A stretch of 64,000 nucleotides of DNA from Siderastrea siderea. Taxonomy: Eukaryota; Cnidaria; Anthozoa; Scleractinia; Rhizangiidae. Below, in pieces: positions 1-16,300 of the stretch. Every line of letters begins with the position of its first letter. Position 1 is the stretch's first letter. The DNA lies in NCBI GenBank assembly GCA_964030785.1, contig OZ034979.1:38784984-38848983 (forward strand), in the 5' to 3' direction. The notes beneath the pieces are model-generated. The model saw only the letters and a list, made by a program, of their open reading frames with translations. It was not told where the DNA came from and made no database searches. Both the position numbers and the translations under genes were made by a program.

Positions 1-3119
<3,119 letters not shown>

Positions 3120-3653
3120 TCTGTAGTCACTGCAGAAATTACACAAAATGGTTTAGAACAGCGTTTACATCGTTCCTTCCGCCATGTTGAAACGACAAAC
3201 ATTTGACCGTCGTGGGGTAGGGTAAATTCTCGCTACTCCACTCTACTGGAGGGATTGTTGCCACCTCCACCTTGGGGAGGGGGCGGGGGTTAGCTGCGCC
3301 CGCGATGTTATCCCTTGTTGGATTGCGGAAGGATGTCAAACGAAGCCGAATACAAGAAGTTGGATGTCACAACGTCGTAGTATCAAAATCGAGACGTAAT
3401 CTAAGGTGTTGAAAACGAAACTTCGAAAGTTAAATGCCCATGGTTGACATTCTTATAAGAAAGAGGAGAAATCGTCAATTTAGCATGCCAAATTCGTAAT
3501 GTTGAATGTCAAAAACGTAAAGTACCATGTGCAATGGGAAAGATTGAACCCGAAATCAACAAAGTTGAATGACGCCTTGTATAATATAGCATAAAATACA
3601 ACAAGTCGAATGTCAAATATAAACATCGAATTTTGGCGGAAATGGAGCTCCAT
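3120..3653. other. Putative 5' UTR/promoter of the integrase-like gene and plain intergenic DNA
   Basis: The minus strand from about 3340 down to 3120 is GC-richer and holds a short upstream ATG frame (ACATGGCGGAAGG, near 3187) before the proposed start at 3119. Nothing else is recognisable up to the duplicon. Confidence 0.3.
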
Positions 3654-3944
3654 AGAGTCTCTCTAGGAACTCTCTTCAAGGTAAAACCTTATCTGTTTCG
3701 TGACGGCCTTGTCTCCAAGAAATGAAAACATACCACAGGCAGACCACCCTCTGTTCGTGTGGTGTGTTTACTGTTGGAAGTTGAGTACAGATATTTAAGT
3801 ATTCTTTACCTTTATGGTTCAATAAAGTTTGAAGTAAATATTAAATGAGTCACGAGTTGTGTGTGTGTGTTTTTTTTTGCCGTTCCTAGGTGTATAAGAC
3901 GTTGTCTAGCGAGATTACTTTCCGGCCGAATGCCGGGAAGAGAG

Positions 3945-4940
3945 TTTTGGATGTGCAATGGCTTCATCAATCAGTCCTGTGTTGGCCGACCTCGTAATGG
4001 AAGAAACTGAAGAAACAGCTATCACCACAGCCCTTCATCCTCCCAAATGGTGGTTTCGTTATGTAGACGACAGTCATGCGTGCCTTAAAAAGGATCAAGT
4101 TGATGAGTTTCACCAACATCTAAACTCAATCAACGCAAACATACAGTTCACTTGAGAACTTGAAAACGCCAATGGGCACGGCTTACCTTTCCTCGACACC
4201 ATTACAACTAGATGCGGCACGGCAATTCAAGTAGATGTCTAAAGGAAGCCAGCCCAAACAGACCGCTTTCTCGATTTTCAATCGCACTACCTTTCATGTC
4301 ACAAACGATCCATGGTTAACAAGCTACTTCTTCTTGCAAGGAACATTCCTTCCACGAGTAAAAGAAAACGAGAAGAAACTCGACGAGTTAAAGCGGTAAT
4401 CCGAGAAAACAATTACCCCTCGTCCTTTATCAATGACTGTGAAAAGGCGTTGGCTACCAAACCGACCAAACCCACAACAAATGGCTTTGTAGTGCTTCCG
4501 TATGTTCAGGGTGTCTCAGAAAAAATTGGTCGCTTATTGAAACAAAAACAGATACAAGTTTCATACAAGCCACAGACAACCATCAACAGTTTTTTTTCCA
4601 CGACCGAAGCAGCAGGATAAAACCGACCGTCAATCTTCTGGAGTAGTGTACAATATCAGTTGCAGACAGTGCGATTTTGTATACTATGGCCAAACCGAAC
4701 GATCCCTTAAGACGCAAGTTTCCGAGCACAAAAACGGTTTTCTTGATGTTCGATCCTAAAGTTGCGAGCCATGTCCACGAATGTCATCATCAGATGGATT
4801 ATGACAATGTCTTAGTTGTCGGACATGAGCTACATTACCACCAGCGGCTTTTTCTAGAAGCTTTGTCTGTGAAAGATCTTAACGCTGGGAATGACCACAT
4901 AGTCATCCCAGAAGTCTATAAATGCGTAGCACGCATTTAA
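3945..4940 (+). pseudogene. Penelope-like element, RT plus GIY-YIG remnant (copy A)
   Basis: The frame at 3958-4155 holds the reverse transcriptase segment ISPVLADLVMEE and the catalytic box FRYVDDSHACLK. After a stop, 4312-4620 continues with the thumb and linker part (ARNIPSTSKRKREE, NGFVVLPYVQGVSEKIG). From about 4640 a shifted frame reads VYNISCRQCDFVYYGQTERS, the start of a GIY-YIG endonuclease, and ends near IPEVYKCVARI. These features together are characteristic of Penelope-like retroelements. The 5' half of the RT is missing and the frame is broken by stops and shifts, so it is a dead copy. Copy B is at 41150-42145. Confidence 0.85.
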
Positions 4941-5025
4941 GTTGTAAATTACGCAAAGAAACCATCCTCTGTAGTCAGAGAAAATTGAAAATTTTTTAAA
5001 TCACACGTAACAACAACAAGCGATC

Positions 5026-5069
5026 TTATAACTGAGGAAGGCTTAAGAGTTAGCCAAAACGTCTTAGTA
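5026..5069 (+). ncRNA. Decayed hammerhead-like motif in the Penelope-like terminal repeat (copy A)
   Basis: CTGAGGA (5032-5038), a stem GGCT/AGCC (5040-5055) and then AAAAC GTC. The invariant G of GAAA is A here, so this copy should not cleave. The first box has G at its variable position, which is allowed. Confidence 0.45.
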
Positions 5070-8000
5070 CCATAAAAAAAGTATGAGTGAGTGACAGACA
5101 TTAACTTTTCTTCAAATAGTGCTGGAGAAGCCAGAGAAAAATCATAAATGGTCGAAGAGGTCAAATACATCAAGAATATAACGACGTTGTTGATTTCCAA
5201 TACTACTGCGCGAAGGTTTCAGGTTCTCGAGACGTTATTAGCAAGATAGCCCTATGCACGCAAAGGAGGGCTATCTTTTGATCCTTCTAAGAGGGTCGCC
5301 TTCCTTCCATGTAAACGGAGCCTTATTAAGTAAATTTCTGACTCTTCTGTACCAGTGATGGTTGGACACGATTCGCAAAGCATGATGGGACTATCAATCG
5401 ATTCAAGCTCAGTTGCAACGAACCTTCATACTGTGTGGACCTCTAAGAGCAAAAAATACTTCAACTGTAACAGTTGGAAAATAACAAAGTTGGAAGTTTC
5501 TCCGATTCTTGTGGTCTAATTATCCTTTGTTTACATCTGAATATTTGATGTACGTTTTAACGGCTGGTTTCATGCGTTGGTCGATTGAACGCGTACACGT
5601 GGAGACTTCAATCCCGGGTTTATCAGTAATAAGCCTCTTTAGCAACTTATATGTGCAAACATCTTACCATGAATAACTTCATGGGCCATGAAGGACTTAT
5701 TTCCAATCATCGAAAGTAAAAACACAGTTGCCTGGCTTTCTGAGGTCTTGTAATTGCTACAGTTGTGTGAAATCGCAAGATTTGACCGATGGAGAACCGT
5801 CGATTACGTGTCATGAAAAACCTTTCGAAAGTTCGTTTTATAACATTAAAAAACTGGACAGTCCTTTAACTTCCTGGGTGTCCAAAAGCTTCTGTTTCTC
5901 AAAGATACCATTGATGCAGGATGTAGTATTTCTGAAGGGCTTGTCTGAAACTGTACTTTCACAGCTTAGCTAAATTAAACGAGGTTGTATTAAAATATTA
6001 TTGTTTAAATTGCTAGCTGTCAATATGAATTAATTTGTTTGCTTTTTAAAGTGAAAGTAACTGAGGCTGACAAAATTAGTCTGTGATTGAACGAGAATTC
6101 CATTTTCTTTTACAGCGGACATGGAAATTTGTCTTTAGAAAATTAAACAAAAGTTCTGTTCAGCCTGTATAATGTGTGACAGGTATTATATACAGTGCAC
6201 CCATATCCATATTTTTTTCTCAACTACTCCAGTGAAAGCATTGACTCATTTACCCACAAGGACCGCAAGCAGAATATAATTTTTTGACCCTTAATACAGG
6301 GTTGCTGGGGTTACTGCACTGATTATCGCAGCAAATTTATTGAGGTCATAGAGAACCTCTTTTAATAGCTTGAATCCTTTTAGAACTAGTGAAGCTCATT
6401 AGAGCAATACATCCAATGTCATTTCTACAAATCTGTCAATTCTTTCAATGTTGAAAAGTCAATGGCGGATCCAGGGGAGGGGCCAAGGGTATTTCCCCCC
6501 TTTTTGTTCAAAAGAAAATAAGGCTGGACAAGACAGACAGCAATATACATGAACAAAACAATTATGGAGTTACACATTTACTCCAGACTACAACGAAGCA
6601 GAGCGCAGATTAGCTTGCTTGCGTACAACAGCATACTCCACTCGGAAAACATCTGATTTTTTTGTGGACTTACTTATAGTCAGAATATAGTACAGAATAA
6701 TACCAAGATGTAACCCCACAAAAGTTTTGTATTTTATCTCCCCTCACCCACTATTAAACCTGGCCCCCACCCTCCATGAAAGTCTGGACTCACCACTGAG
6801 CACCAAGTCTGCCTGTTAAGTCGAGTAACAGAAACTTAGGGGGTGTTACATAATACAGGTCTGACTTTCATCCCCTCTTATGGTCCTGTATAATTTTGTT
6901 TACATGATACCAGCACAAGATCTCATACCGTTACGAGTCATATCAGTGCGAGTTCATTCTGGTGGCTGTACCAGATCAAGATTTTCGATCCGGTGCAAAA
7001 ACTTGTACCATAGTGATGTAAACACGGTAAGACCACCCATTTTGGTGTGAAATCTGTCTCCTGGAAGACAATTCAGAAAATGAGGATTGATATCAATTAA
7101 AAAAATTGGTGAAGAAAGAGAAAGTTGTGAGTTCAATTAGAAAAGGGATATTTACGGATATTTACGGGTCTCAATAGCTCTACATGATATTAATAACAAC
7201 TGAACTGACAAATTGAACAGGGTGTTCAATCAATAGTTCACAGCTTCACAGCTCTCACTCCATAGCTCTGGATTTTATTTCTTACAGTAAACGCCATTAA
7301 ATTGAACCCACCCCCCCCCCAACACCTGTTCACAACTATATTGAACTGAAAACATTTTTATTGTTTTCCTTGGTTGATGTTGCTCACTTCTTTGCTATTG
7401 GCTATCTCAAATTCTTGATATCTGAAACAATTTTTGGTTTCTCTTGTGTGTCTAAGATAGCACTGTAAAGTTCCAATCTGAGTTACTGATCGATACTCAT
7501 GCTCGTAGTCAGTATTGAGTATTAGTAGAGAGTACAATTTAGCAGTATTACACTTGAACTGGTGCACTTAAACGAGATTGGTATTCTTTTCGGCGTCACG
7601 AATGCTGAAATAACATTTCAGAGCTTCTAAAATTTCATTTCTGAATAAAACTGTGGAAATTTTTAAGAGAAGAACTGATAACAAACATAAATGCTGTTAA
7701 AATTAGTTTGGATTTTGATTATGTTTGGGGGAAAATACCACTAGCAAATCCCTGAAAAGACCATTTTCGAGCGTCTAGATTTTGAAATTTTCTGGGGGAG
7801 CATGCCCCCACACCCCCCTAAAAACTCACGCCTTCGGCGATTCGCAATTACCTCGATTATCAGAAAAGCCTGGCTAATTGGCCCTGATAGTGATTTTGTT
7901 TTTGTAGCTTTCTCAATGGTTCACTGCACAGAGGTTGCAAGTTAAGAACCTTAAGGCTGCTGCTTAGGGGATCTTAGAACACCAATCCACAAACAGATGA

Positions 8001-8313
8001 TTTGACTATATATTAAGTCCCTAAAGCCCTAACAATTTTGTTTACGTGAGCAAATGAAATGTGATTCTTGAAAGTTTGTTGCATACAGGCAGCAGAGCAG
8101 ACTGAAGAAACCACTTTGCCTCTTAACCTAAAGACAAAAAAACAAAGAAGGGAAAACATTCAGTTGGGATGCCACACCATACGGCTGATCTTGTCACAAT
8201 TAAAACATTAAAATTTTCGAACCAAAATAAGACGATCACTCGCGTTATTTGGCGGATAATTTTCACATCTCGCAGCGTGAGAGAGTAATATTGCAGAGAA
8301 AATTCAACAACTT
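5070..8313. other. Non-coding duplicon sequence, copy A
   Basis: No gene is recognisable. The stretch aligns with 42304-45914 in copy B. Copy B carries an extra 382 bp at 44755-45136 that is absent here (junction near 7523). A C-run lies near 7311. The small frames are poorly preserved between copies. Confidence 0.5.
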
Positions 8314-9292
8314 AAGTGGCAATGTCTGTAAGAGCGGTCCACTGCATTTCGGGTCAGAAAAAAGTTTTCCCTCAAACTTTGCCCTGTAAACCACCTTGGG
8401 TCACAAGTAACTGAAACGGGTTTTGTTTTGGGAAATACGTTAAAACGCTTTTTTTAGAGCCCACAACAGTGAGAGTGGCAAAAGGCGTAAATTAACGCCA
8501 GGCCAGACAGGCAAATTGAGTAAGTTGGCGACCTCACTACTTAAAAACCAAAACAGGCAGCAAAAAAGTGTTATTATTTCCAAGTTAAGAGGTCCTTCAA
8601 AGGTGTAAAGCGCATGTTAAATTTCATTTGTTTTAAACTGGAAGCTCGTGATAATTAACATATTAACTCACGTCTGAGCGCTCTCTGAAAACTCGCAAAA
8701 GTACCCTGTCTTGCCCGGCATTTATTTCACAAGTCCAGACCGAGTCACTCTAAATTCTTATTGAATCCTGTTACTGAGATGTAAGAGAGCACAGAAATAT
8801 TAAAATACCTTGCGCTTTTTATCTTCCTTTACCACAGTGACTTCGAACTTCTGGTGATTTTTGTCGAAATGATGCATTATGCAAATTAGGTTGCTGAGCA
8901 AATTCAGATTGTGTGAAATAAATAGGTTCTAGATTTTAAGATTTCTCCATTTCAGGTCATAAATACAGGAAAGCATACACAAATACAAGTTTTGAACTGT
9001 TCAAATTGATAAAATAAGCGAATTACCAAGTCCTGATCTTTGGATGCTTCCGAAGAATTGCGTGACTTGCATTATGCAAATTAGGCTGTTTGCTAAACTT
9101 GGTCCGTTCTTGTAACCGTCGCAAAAAACCTTTCTAATTTTTTGGATCCCTTGTTTTTTTTCATTGAACATTAAAGAAATGTTAAGACTACCTGCACTTT
9201 AGGTAGAAAACCTTGACGATGAATTCAGCTAGTTACAGTACTGACTTGTATAACTCTGTTTGGAATGAAATGGACAACTTGTAACTGAATTA

Positions 9293-10012
9293 TGTACCGG
9301 TCAAATTGAATCTTCAACATCCCTCCCCCCGGGCATACCCCGGGCATTTGACTGTGATTCTTGCCCGGGGAGGGGGAATTTGAACGTTGCCTTGAAAGGG
9401 TGGGGAATTTGAAACAGATTTATCTCTTGTTCTAGCGTAATACGCCCGTGATGTTTTTCGGTTTTTGCAGGGTTTGACGGATTTCCAAGATAGAATTTCG
9501 CCTTTGTTAGTGAATAACTCTTTCAAAAGGGTCTTTAAAAGAAGTTTGAAGGTGTCATTACGGCATATCTCACTCTGAAAAGCGTGAACGGTGTTTGAGT
9601 GAAGACGAAATTTGCCTTTGAGGAGAACCAGCTATCGTCAGAACTAAGGAGAATCACTTTCATTGATCATTTTAAGCGAGCACTGAAGACATATCTTTGT
9701 AAACAAGCTTTTTATTAGTGTACAGATATAAATATTCTTAATTTTTAATTTTTAATCTATATTTTATTTTATTTTTTAATCTATTTTTTATCTAATTTTT
9801 TAATTTATATTTGTAACGCGCATTTGAAAACCTATGTTGAATTTGCGCGCTATAAATGCATATTATTATTATTATTATTACTAAGTAGTGGGGCATTTGA
9901 ACTGTCTTTTTGCCCTGAGGGGAAGGAATTTGAACAAGCCACTCTTCAAAAGTTCAAATGCCCGGGGGGTTGCCCGGGGGGAGGATGTTGAAGCTTCAAT
10001 TTGACTGGTACA
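9293..10012. mobile_element. Nested MITE with TTA target duplication
   Basis: Inverted ends of about 40 bp start TGTACCGGTCAAATTGAA at 9293 and end with the near complement at 10012. TTA flanks both sides (9290-9292, 10013-10015), as in PIF/Harbinger-type elements. It interrupts the left arm of foldback element 1. Confidence 0.65.
9639..9881 (+). mobile_element. LINE 3' end fragment with ATT tail
   Basis: A short frame ends in HFKRALKTYLCKQAFY and a stop, like the C-terminus of CR1/L2-type LINE proteins. It is followed by AT-rich sequence, GCGCGCTATAAATGCAT and an ATT repeat tail. The copy is 5'-truncated and lies within the MITE at 9293-10012. Confidence 0.5.
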
Positions 10013-11608
10013 TTATTCTGTTCTGGTAGGTAAAAATGAATCTCTACTTTTTTGTTGTCTGGTATTGATTTTTGTTATGCCTACAGTTTGCTCTTTTGAT
10101 CTTCCTTTTTCACAGCGTCTACGAACTTTTGGTGCTTTTGTCCCGGGGATTTTGTCAAGCGCTTTGTTTTGTTTATGCAAACGCTTGAGACAAACTAGGT
10201 TGGTTGCGTTGAGCAAACTAAGTAAAAATACAGTGCCAATATCTGGATGCTTCGGGGCAAAATGTAACGAAAATTATGCAAACTATATATATTTTCTGCC
10301 AAACGTAGAATCAGATTATATAAAGAAACTTGTAACTTCTTGTTTGATTTGAAACGGCTGAAGCTACGTCTTGGTGGGTTCCTCTTTCAGGGATAGTCAG
10401 ATAGCCTTTTTTAAATATAAAAACAGTGCTCTGATTCGTTTTGTTCTTTCAATCTGTTTTATTGCATTTATTGTACAGTGAGAATAATAAGAGAATAAAT
10501 ACAATATCAGAATCACAGGAACAACCACGAAGCCTTAGCAGGTTGTTATAAGCTTTTATGGTATTTTCAGGCTTAGGCCTGAAGTGGTTAAAAATTACTA
10601 GAAATTATGGTTTTCCAGTTAAATAGTAACCTCCAACATTATTAATAAATGCTTGTCAGACAATTTTTCATCTGGGTACGTCAACAGTACTCAACCCAAG
10701 AAAAAGGTTTGTACATAAGCTAGTACCATTCTTCGCTCGCTGATGTCCTAAGGGCGGGAAAAGCCCTGGGAGTACAAAGGTCACATCTAGGCTTTTCCCG
10801 CACCCAGAACATGATCGCTTAACTAAGCGATGATGCCTTATAATTCAAAGAATTCAAAAGAAATGAGTATGGTTCAAGTAAGCTGTTCAAAGGAAAGTAG
10901 TTCTTTGTTTAAGTCGAGAATTTAATAAACACCTTCACCCGAGTGCGATTAAGTAGCTCGACAGTTGAGCGATTGCACCGTCGTCTGGGATTGCGCCTCC
11001 ACTCGAAGTTAGCAGGGTTCCAAGAAGCCTCCAGTTCATTAAGAGCTAGGTGGTTAATGAGAAAAGTGGTGATCTTATTTAAATTTGGTCAAGAAATCAA
11101 AACGCGTGATGCAGAATGATGCTGAATTAGGCTTTTTTGTTTTCGTTGTTGAAGCTTGTTTATATCAAAATATACGATATTCAATTCTTTTGATTAAAAG
11201 AAAAAAAAGAACCAGAACACTGTTTTTATAAAGAAAGGCCATCTAACTATCAATGAAAAAGGAACCGATCAAGACGCAGCTTTAGCCGTCTCAAATCATA
11301 CATCGACGAAAGAGAGATCCAAAAAGTTACAGGTCTCTCATATAATAATGATTTCGTTCAACGTTTGACAAAATATGCAATTTGCATACTTTTCGTCACG
11401 TTTTGCCCAAAAGCATTTAAACATTGGCATTTTATATAATTCGCGGTAAGTTTGTTTGAGCGTTTGTATAAACAAAATAAAGTGCTTGAAAAGCCCCTTA
11501 ACAACGGAAGATCAAAAGAGCAAAACGTAGGTATAAAAAAATCAAAACATGACTACAAAAAAGTAAAGATTCAATTAAACTCCACCAGAAGAGAATGATG
11601 CACTTGTC

Positions 11609-12348
11609 ATGGGCTTCTCCCGAGGTAGGGGGGGGTGGGGGGGGGACCCCGGGACATATGTGGGGGAACCAGGGACTTTGTGGGAACTTTGCAACAAATT
11701 CAAATGACGCCCCAACTTGCTTCTAGCAAGGCGAGAGGAGCTTGGGAGCAAGTTATGCTTTCGCTCGACTGAAGAAAAGAATGCGGAGAAGAACGAGAAT
11801 GCGTGGGTTAAAATCCATCGATTATTTTTATTTTTTGTGTTTGCAAGAAATAGACCATCCGTTAAATAATTCTATGAACAGGACAGTAGACCAACTTGCG
11901 GAGAATTCAGGAGAGAAAAAAGAACTGTTCAAAGAACTTAAATGAGGCGCGTAAGTTAAGTAGGACTAATCTTTCGTAAAGTTAAGTGCGTTGTGTTTAA
12001 AGGCATGCAGTAAATGAGCCATGATCATAGTATGTTCTTTATTATCATTTGCCTATACATCATGCAGTTGTAATGGGACAGGATTTGAAAAACTAATTGG
12101 TACCAAAAAAACATTGTTTTTTCAACAGAAAGTTTGTGGTCTCGAGCGTTGGCTAACTAACTGACTGTTCAAAGGCTAAAATGAAGGGCGTCTTCAAGTC
12201 TTGTTGGGTGTTTGGCTTCCTCCTAAAATACTGGAGACTTTGCTAGGAAAAAATCCCCCACTGCTTTGGAAATACAAGAACTTTGAAATGGACAATTAGC
12301 AAAGTCCCATATCAGCCCGGGGACCCTTGCCCCCACGTGAAAGCCCAT
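11609..12348. mobile_element. Nested MITE-like insertion in the right arm of element 1
   Basis: The ends ATGGGCTTCTCCC and the complementary GAAAGCCCAT, with GC-rich subterminal parts that also pair (ACCCCGGGAC against GCCCGGGGACCC), interrupt the right arm. The matching point in the left arm lies at the other MITE. The internal 67-codon frame at 11742 shows no known features. No clear target duplication was found. Confidence 0.5.
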
Positions 12349-13341
12349 TGTTACAAATTGTCCATTTCATTGCAAATAGAGTCAGTATACAAAGGACACA
12401 TGAATACAAGTCAATACTGTAACCAGCTGAATTTCTACCTACAGTGTATGTAGTCTTTATATTTCTTTAATATTTAATTAAAACAACAGTGTACAGTGGG
12501 ATCCAAAAAGGTAGAAAGGTTTTTTGCGACGGTTACAGGAACGGACCAAGTTTAGCAGACAACCTAATTTGCATAATGCGAGTCACGCAATTCTCCACAA
12601 GCATCCAAAGATCAGGACTCGGTAATTCGCTTATTTTATCAATTTGAACAGTTCGAAACTTCTACTCGTGCATGCTTTTCTGTATTTATGACTTGAAATG
12701 GAGAAATCTTAAAATCTAGAACCTATTTACTCCACACAACCTGAATTTGCTCAACATCCTAATTTGCATAATGCATGCAGTCGTATTCGCAAAAACTACC
12801 AAAAGTTCGAAGTTACTGTGATAAAGGAAGATTAAAAGCGCAAGGTATTTTTAAATTTCTGTGCTCTCTGACATCTCATTAACAGATTTTAATAGGAATT
12901 TAGAACGACTCGGTCTGGACTTGTGAAATAAATGCCGGGCAAGACAGGGTACTTTTGCGAGTTTTCAGAAAGCGCTCAGCCATGAGTTAATATGTTAATT
13001 ATCACGAGCTTCCAGTTTAAAACAAATGAAATTTAACATGCGCTTTACACCCTTGAAGGACCTCTTAACTTGAAAATAATAACACTTTTTTGCTGCCTGT
13101 TTTGGTTTTTAAGCAGTGAGGTCGCCAACTTACGCAATTTTCGTGTCTGGCCTGGCGTTAATTTACGCCTTTTGCCGCTCTCACTGTTGTGGGCCCTAAA
13201 AAAAACATTTTGACGTATTTCCTAAAACGAAACCCGTTTCAATTACTTGTGACCCAAGATGGTTTACAGGGCAAAGTTTGGGGGGAAACTTTTTTCTGAC
13301 CCGAAATGCAGTGGACCGCTCTTACAGACATTTCCACTTAA

Positions 13342-16300
13342 GAGCGGATGTCTGTAAATATCGACCAAGGGTGGGAAATATAAAAATTTTGAAAAATCCC
13401 AAAAAAATTCTGTAGACTACTCTAGGTATTCTATTAATGAAAATATAAATTTTAGTTTCATCGGATAAATATTTTGGCGATACGGCGGGTGTCAATTTTG
13501 GGCGCTGCACGGCCTCCGCCAGGCTGCTTTTTCCGGGCCCGAGACCAGACTACGAAAAGAGCTCGATTTGAATCTAATTCAAACATCATTCAACTCAAAA
13601 AGCTTCTTATCGTATTAAAGGGAATTTAACACATATTCTGAGTGGTCATGTGCTTGAATTGATTGCGACTAGAATATTTTACAGATTTTTAAATATTTAC
13701 AAAATTTCGAGGATTTCGCGCGAGCAAAATGTTGTCGAAATTCGAAGGCCTAAAATCACACCCGGTACCTACTTTTAAACAGCAAAAGACATTCTCCATT
13801 AAAAAGCAATCTCTAAGCTTTCAAAATATGGTTTTAAAACTTTGGGCAACACGTGAAATGAATTTATGGGAGCGCGAAATTCAGGGAGCACTTGAGTGAA
13901 ATTTGATCTTTCTGACATGACAGTTTTGAGGTTCGGCACGACACAAATCAATACTCAAACAAATGTTTCAGCCAAAATACGTTTAATTTAGGTAATCACA
14001 AGCCCCACAGTGATACATACATGCTTCCTAGACATTAGATGCAAAATTTTACAGCAATTTTTATCCGAAAAGAACTCATATCTCGGCTTTGAGGTATTTG
14101 AACTTGCCTCGCTAATGTAAACATGTGGGTCAAGTTCTTATCACGACACAGCGAAGTGTTCAAAATCTACCCAAATATCTATCCTGTCTAGTATATAGTC
14201 AGGTCTACGATATGTTTGTTGGTACCTTGTGTCCTTGTTTGTCTTCATTTCCGCGAAAACTGAGGCAAACTACAGCGAAATCCCCGCGCGCTCGACGTGC
14301 CACGAGTCTCGTGGAAGTGCTGTTACATGAATCGAGTTTGCATTACATAACATGACACACAGGGAGACCGAACACAGGAAGAGCGACAACACGGGCACTT
14401 CGTCTACAGGAGATGCTTAGAAAAAAAAATTAATTCTAGATTTAAAAAATGCAAATCACAGTAGAACCCTGATAACTTGAACTCGGAAAACTCAAATTTT
14501 CTCGTTTACTGGGGGCCGATTCCTTTTTTTCTTGGGATACCGTGTGTAATTTTTACGAATTGCGGGTTCTAATTTTTGCGGGTTCTTTGACGATCCAGAA
14601 AAAAGGTTCTCGTGGAAAACAGTTCCCGCAAAACATTTTCTCCGCAAAAATTGACTCCACTGTCAAATTTATAAACAAACATCGCCTTTAATATGTATTG
14701 AAAATCATGTTAGTGCTCATTTACAGAACCAAAATGAAATTAGAAACAGAGCATTCAGAAATAAAGCGATGAAATTGCAGTAGGTACACTACAGGTATTT
14801 GAATTGTAACATCTACATGCTGTTCACCTGGCCTGCAATAAAACTGGGTTTGTACTAAAAAAGAATGTTATAATTTCAAATAGAAGGCGACTTCCTCAAA
14901 GTCGCAAGGAAATAATTCCCAACAAGAAAAACCACTTTTGGTCCGCCAAGAGTTCTTGTTACACTGGTTCTACTGGTTCTACTGGTTCGAGGATGCGCAA
15001 GAGCAGGCACCTACAAGGTTCAAAATAAAATCCAGATAGGGCTTCTTCCTGTGCCCAGAGGGTTCATCCTCCATATTGAAGTGGGAGTAAATCTCCCGTA
15101 GCTGGGCTACCGTAAGCTTACTGAGTTTGTTGAACGAGCTCAGCGCACACAGGTTCCACGTGTCGTAGACTATGGGGTGCACTGGTGCACATTGCAGCAG
15201 GATGGTGTTGCGCGCATCTGAGAAAGCCTCCTCCTCTTCTGCTGTTCGGTTTTTGTCATCCGTTTCTTTGTCGTCGTCTTCTGGGGAGACAGCGTGGCGA
15301 AGTCTGACGGCTGTTCTGGAGAAGAAGCTCTGGATCTGCCCCGAGGTCAGGCACTCGTCCACCTTGAATTTGCATTCAATGCAAGTTTAGAACAACGCAT
15401 AAAACCGGGTTGGGTAACGGATTTTCCTTGAATCCTATGGCGGGTATTTTCAGTCTCATTTTGTCGAGTTTTGTTAAGAACTGGCCAAAAATTGTGCTAG
15501 CCTAAATTTCAAGGAAAACAGTTCGTGCACGGACAAAAAGAGCCAAAAGTGATACAAAATCGCACAAAATACCTTAAACAATCAAGCACAAACGCTACCC
15601 CAGGAAAAACCCAAAAATAAAACAAAACTGCACCTTCCCCCCTGGTCCGTTCCTTAGTGCTTTGACTCGCGCATGGATGTTCCATAATACATCCCCTCAT
15701 CGTAGCCAATCAGCGCGCGCTTTATAATTGCTGATTTCTTTATCACGTGGTAAAATACCAAAAAATCAGACCGAGAGCAAGAAAATTGCATGTAGAGTGT
15801 AATACATTAGTTCTAGCTTGTGAGAAAGCGTACCGCGCATTTAACGCCCGTTCATTGATAAATCAACCTATGAGAAAATAGGTGAATCTTTTTATTTTTA
15901 CTTACCTTATGACTACGACAGTGCAACTCAGCGCGCGCATACATAACACCAGAGTGCAGCTTAACATGAGAATACAAATAAAATATGTCTCAAACTTACC
16001 TGCCCTGGCTAATATCAGCTCTGCTTCAGTGTTTAAACCGGTTAGCAAAAATGGCTCTCAGGGTGTCTGTAAAGTGGCGCTCAATTGATCCGTTGTACTC
16101 CCCGATGGGCACCGTACTCTGTGTCCGGGTATTTGGTACTTGAACCACACTCGCCCCCAACCAACGCTCCATATTCGCACGCTGTATCGTCGCACATTTG
16201 CGAGCAGACTAGCTGGCAATGATGCTTACTTATTTTTAGCGCTAGTTTATAGGCGGGCTATCAAGATTGATGCCGCCAGCGCAAGATCAGACTGTACCGG

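Larger units (their letters stand above)
8318..13337. mobile_element. Foldback DNA element 1 with long terminal inverted repeats, TTAA flanks
   Basis: The termini are GTGGCAATGTCTGTAAG at 8318 and its near complement ending at 13337. TTAA stands on both sides (8314-8317 and 13338-13341). The inverted arms run 8318-9292 plus 10013-10450 against 11195-11608 plus 12349-13337, about 1.4 kb each once nested insertions are removed. The central spacer (10450-11195) has no gene. Copy B has an uninterrupted TTAA at the matching place. TTAA duplications suggest piggyBac- or Kolobok-type mobilisation; no transposase is present, so it is non-autonomous. Confidence 0.85.

Noticed and set aside
4949..5200. 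83-codon minus-strand frame, also present at 42211-42432
   Set aside because: It lies antisense to the Penelope-like terminal repeat and shows no domain.
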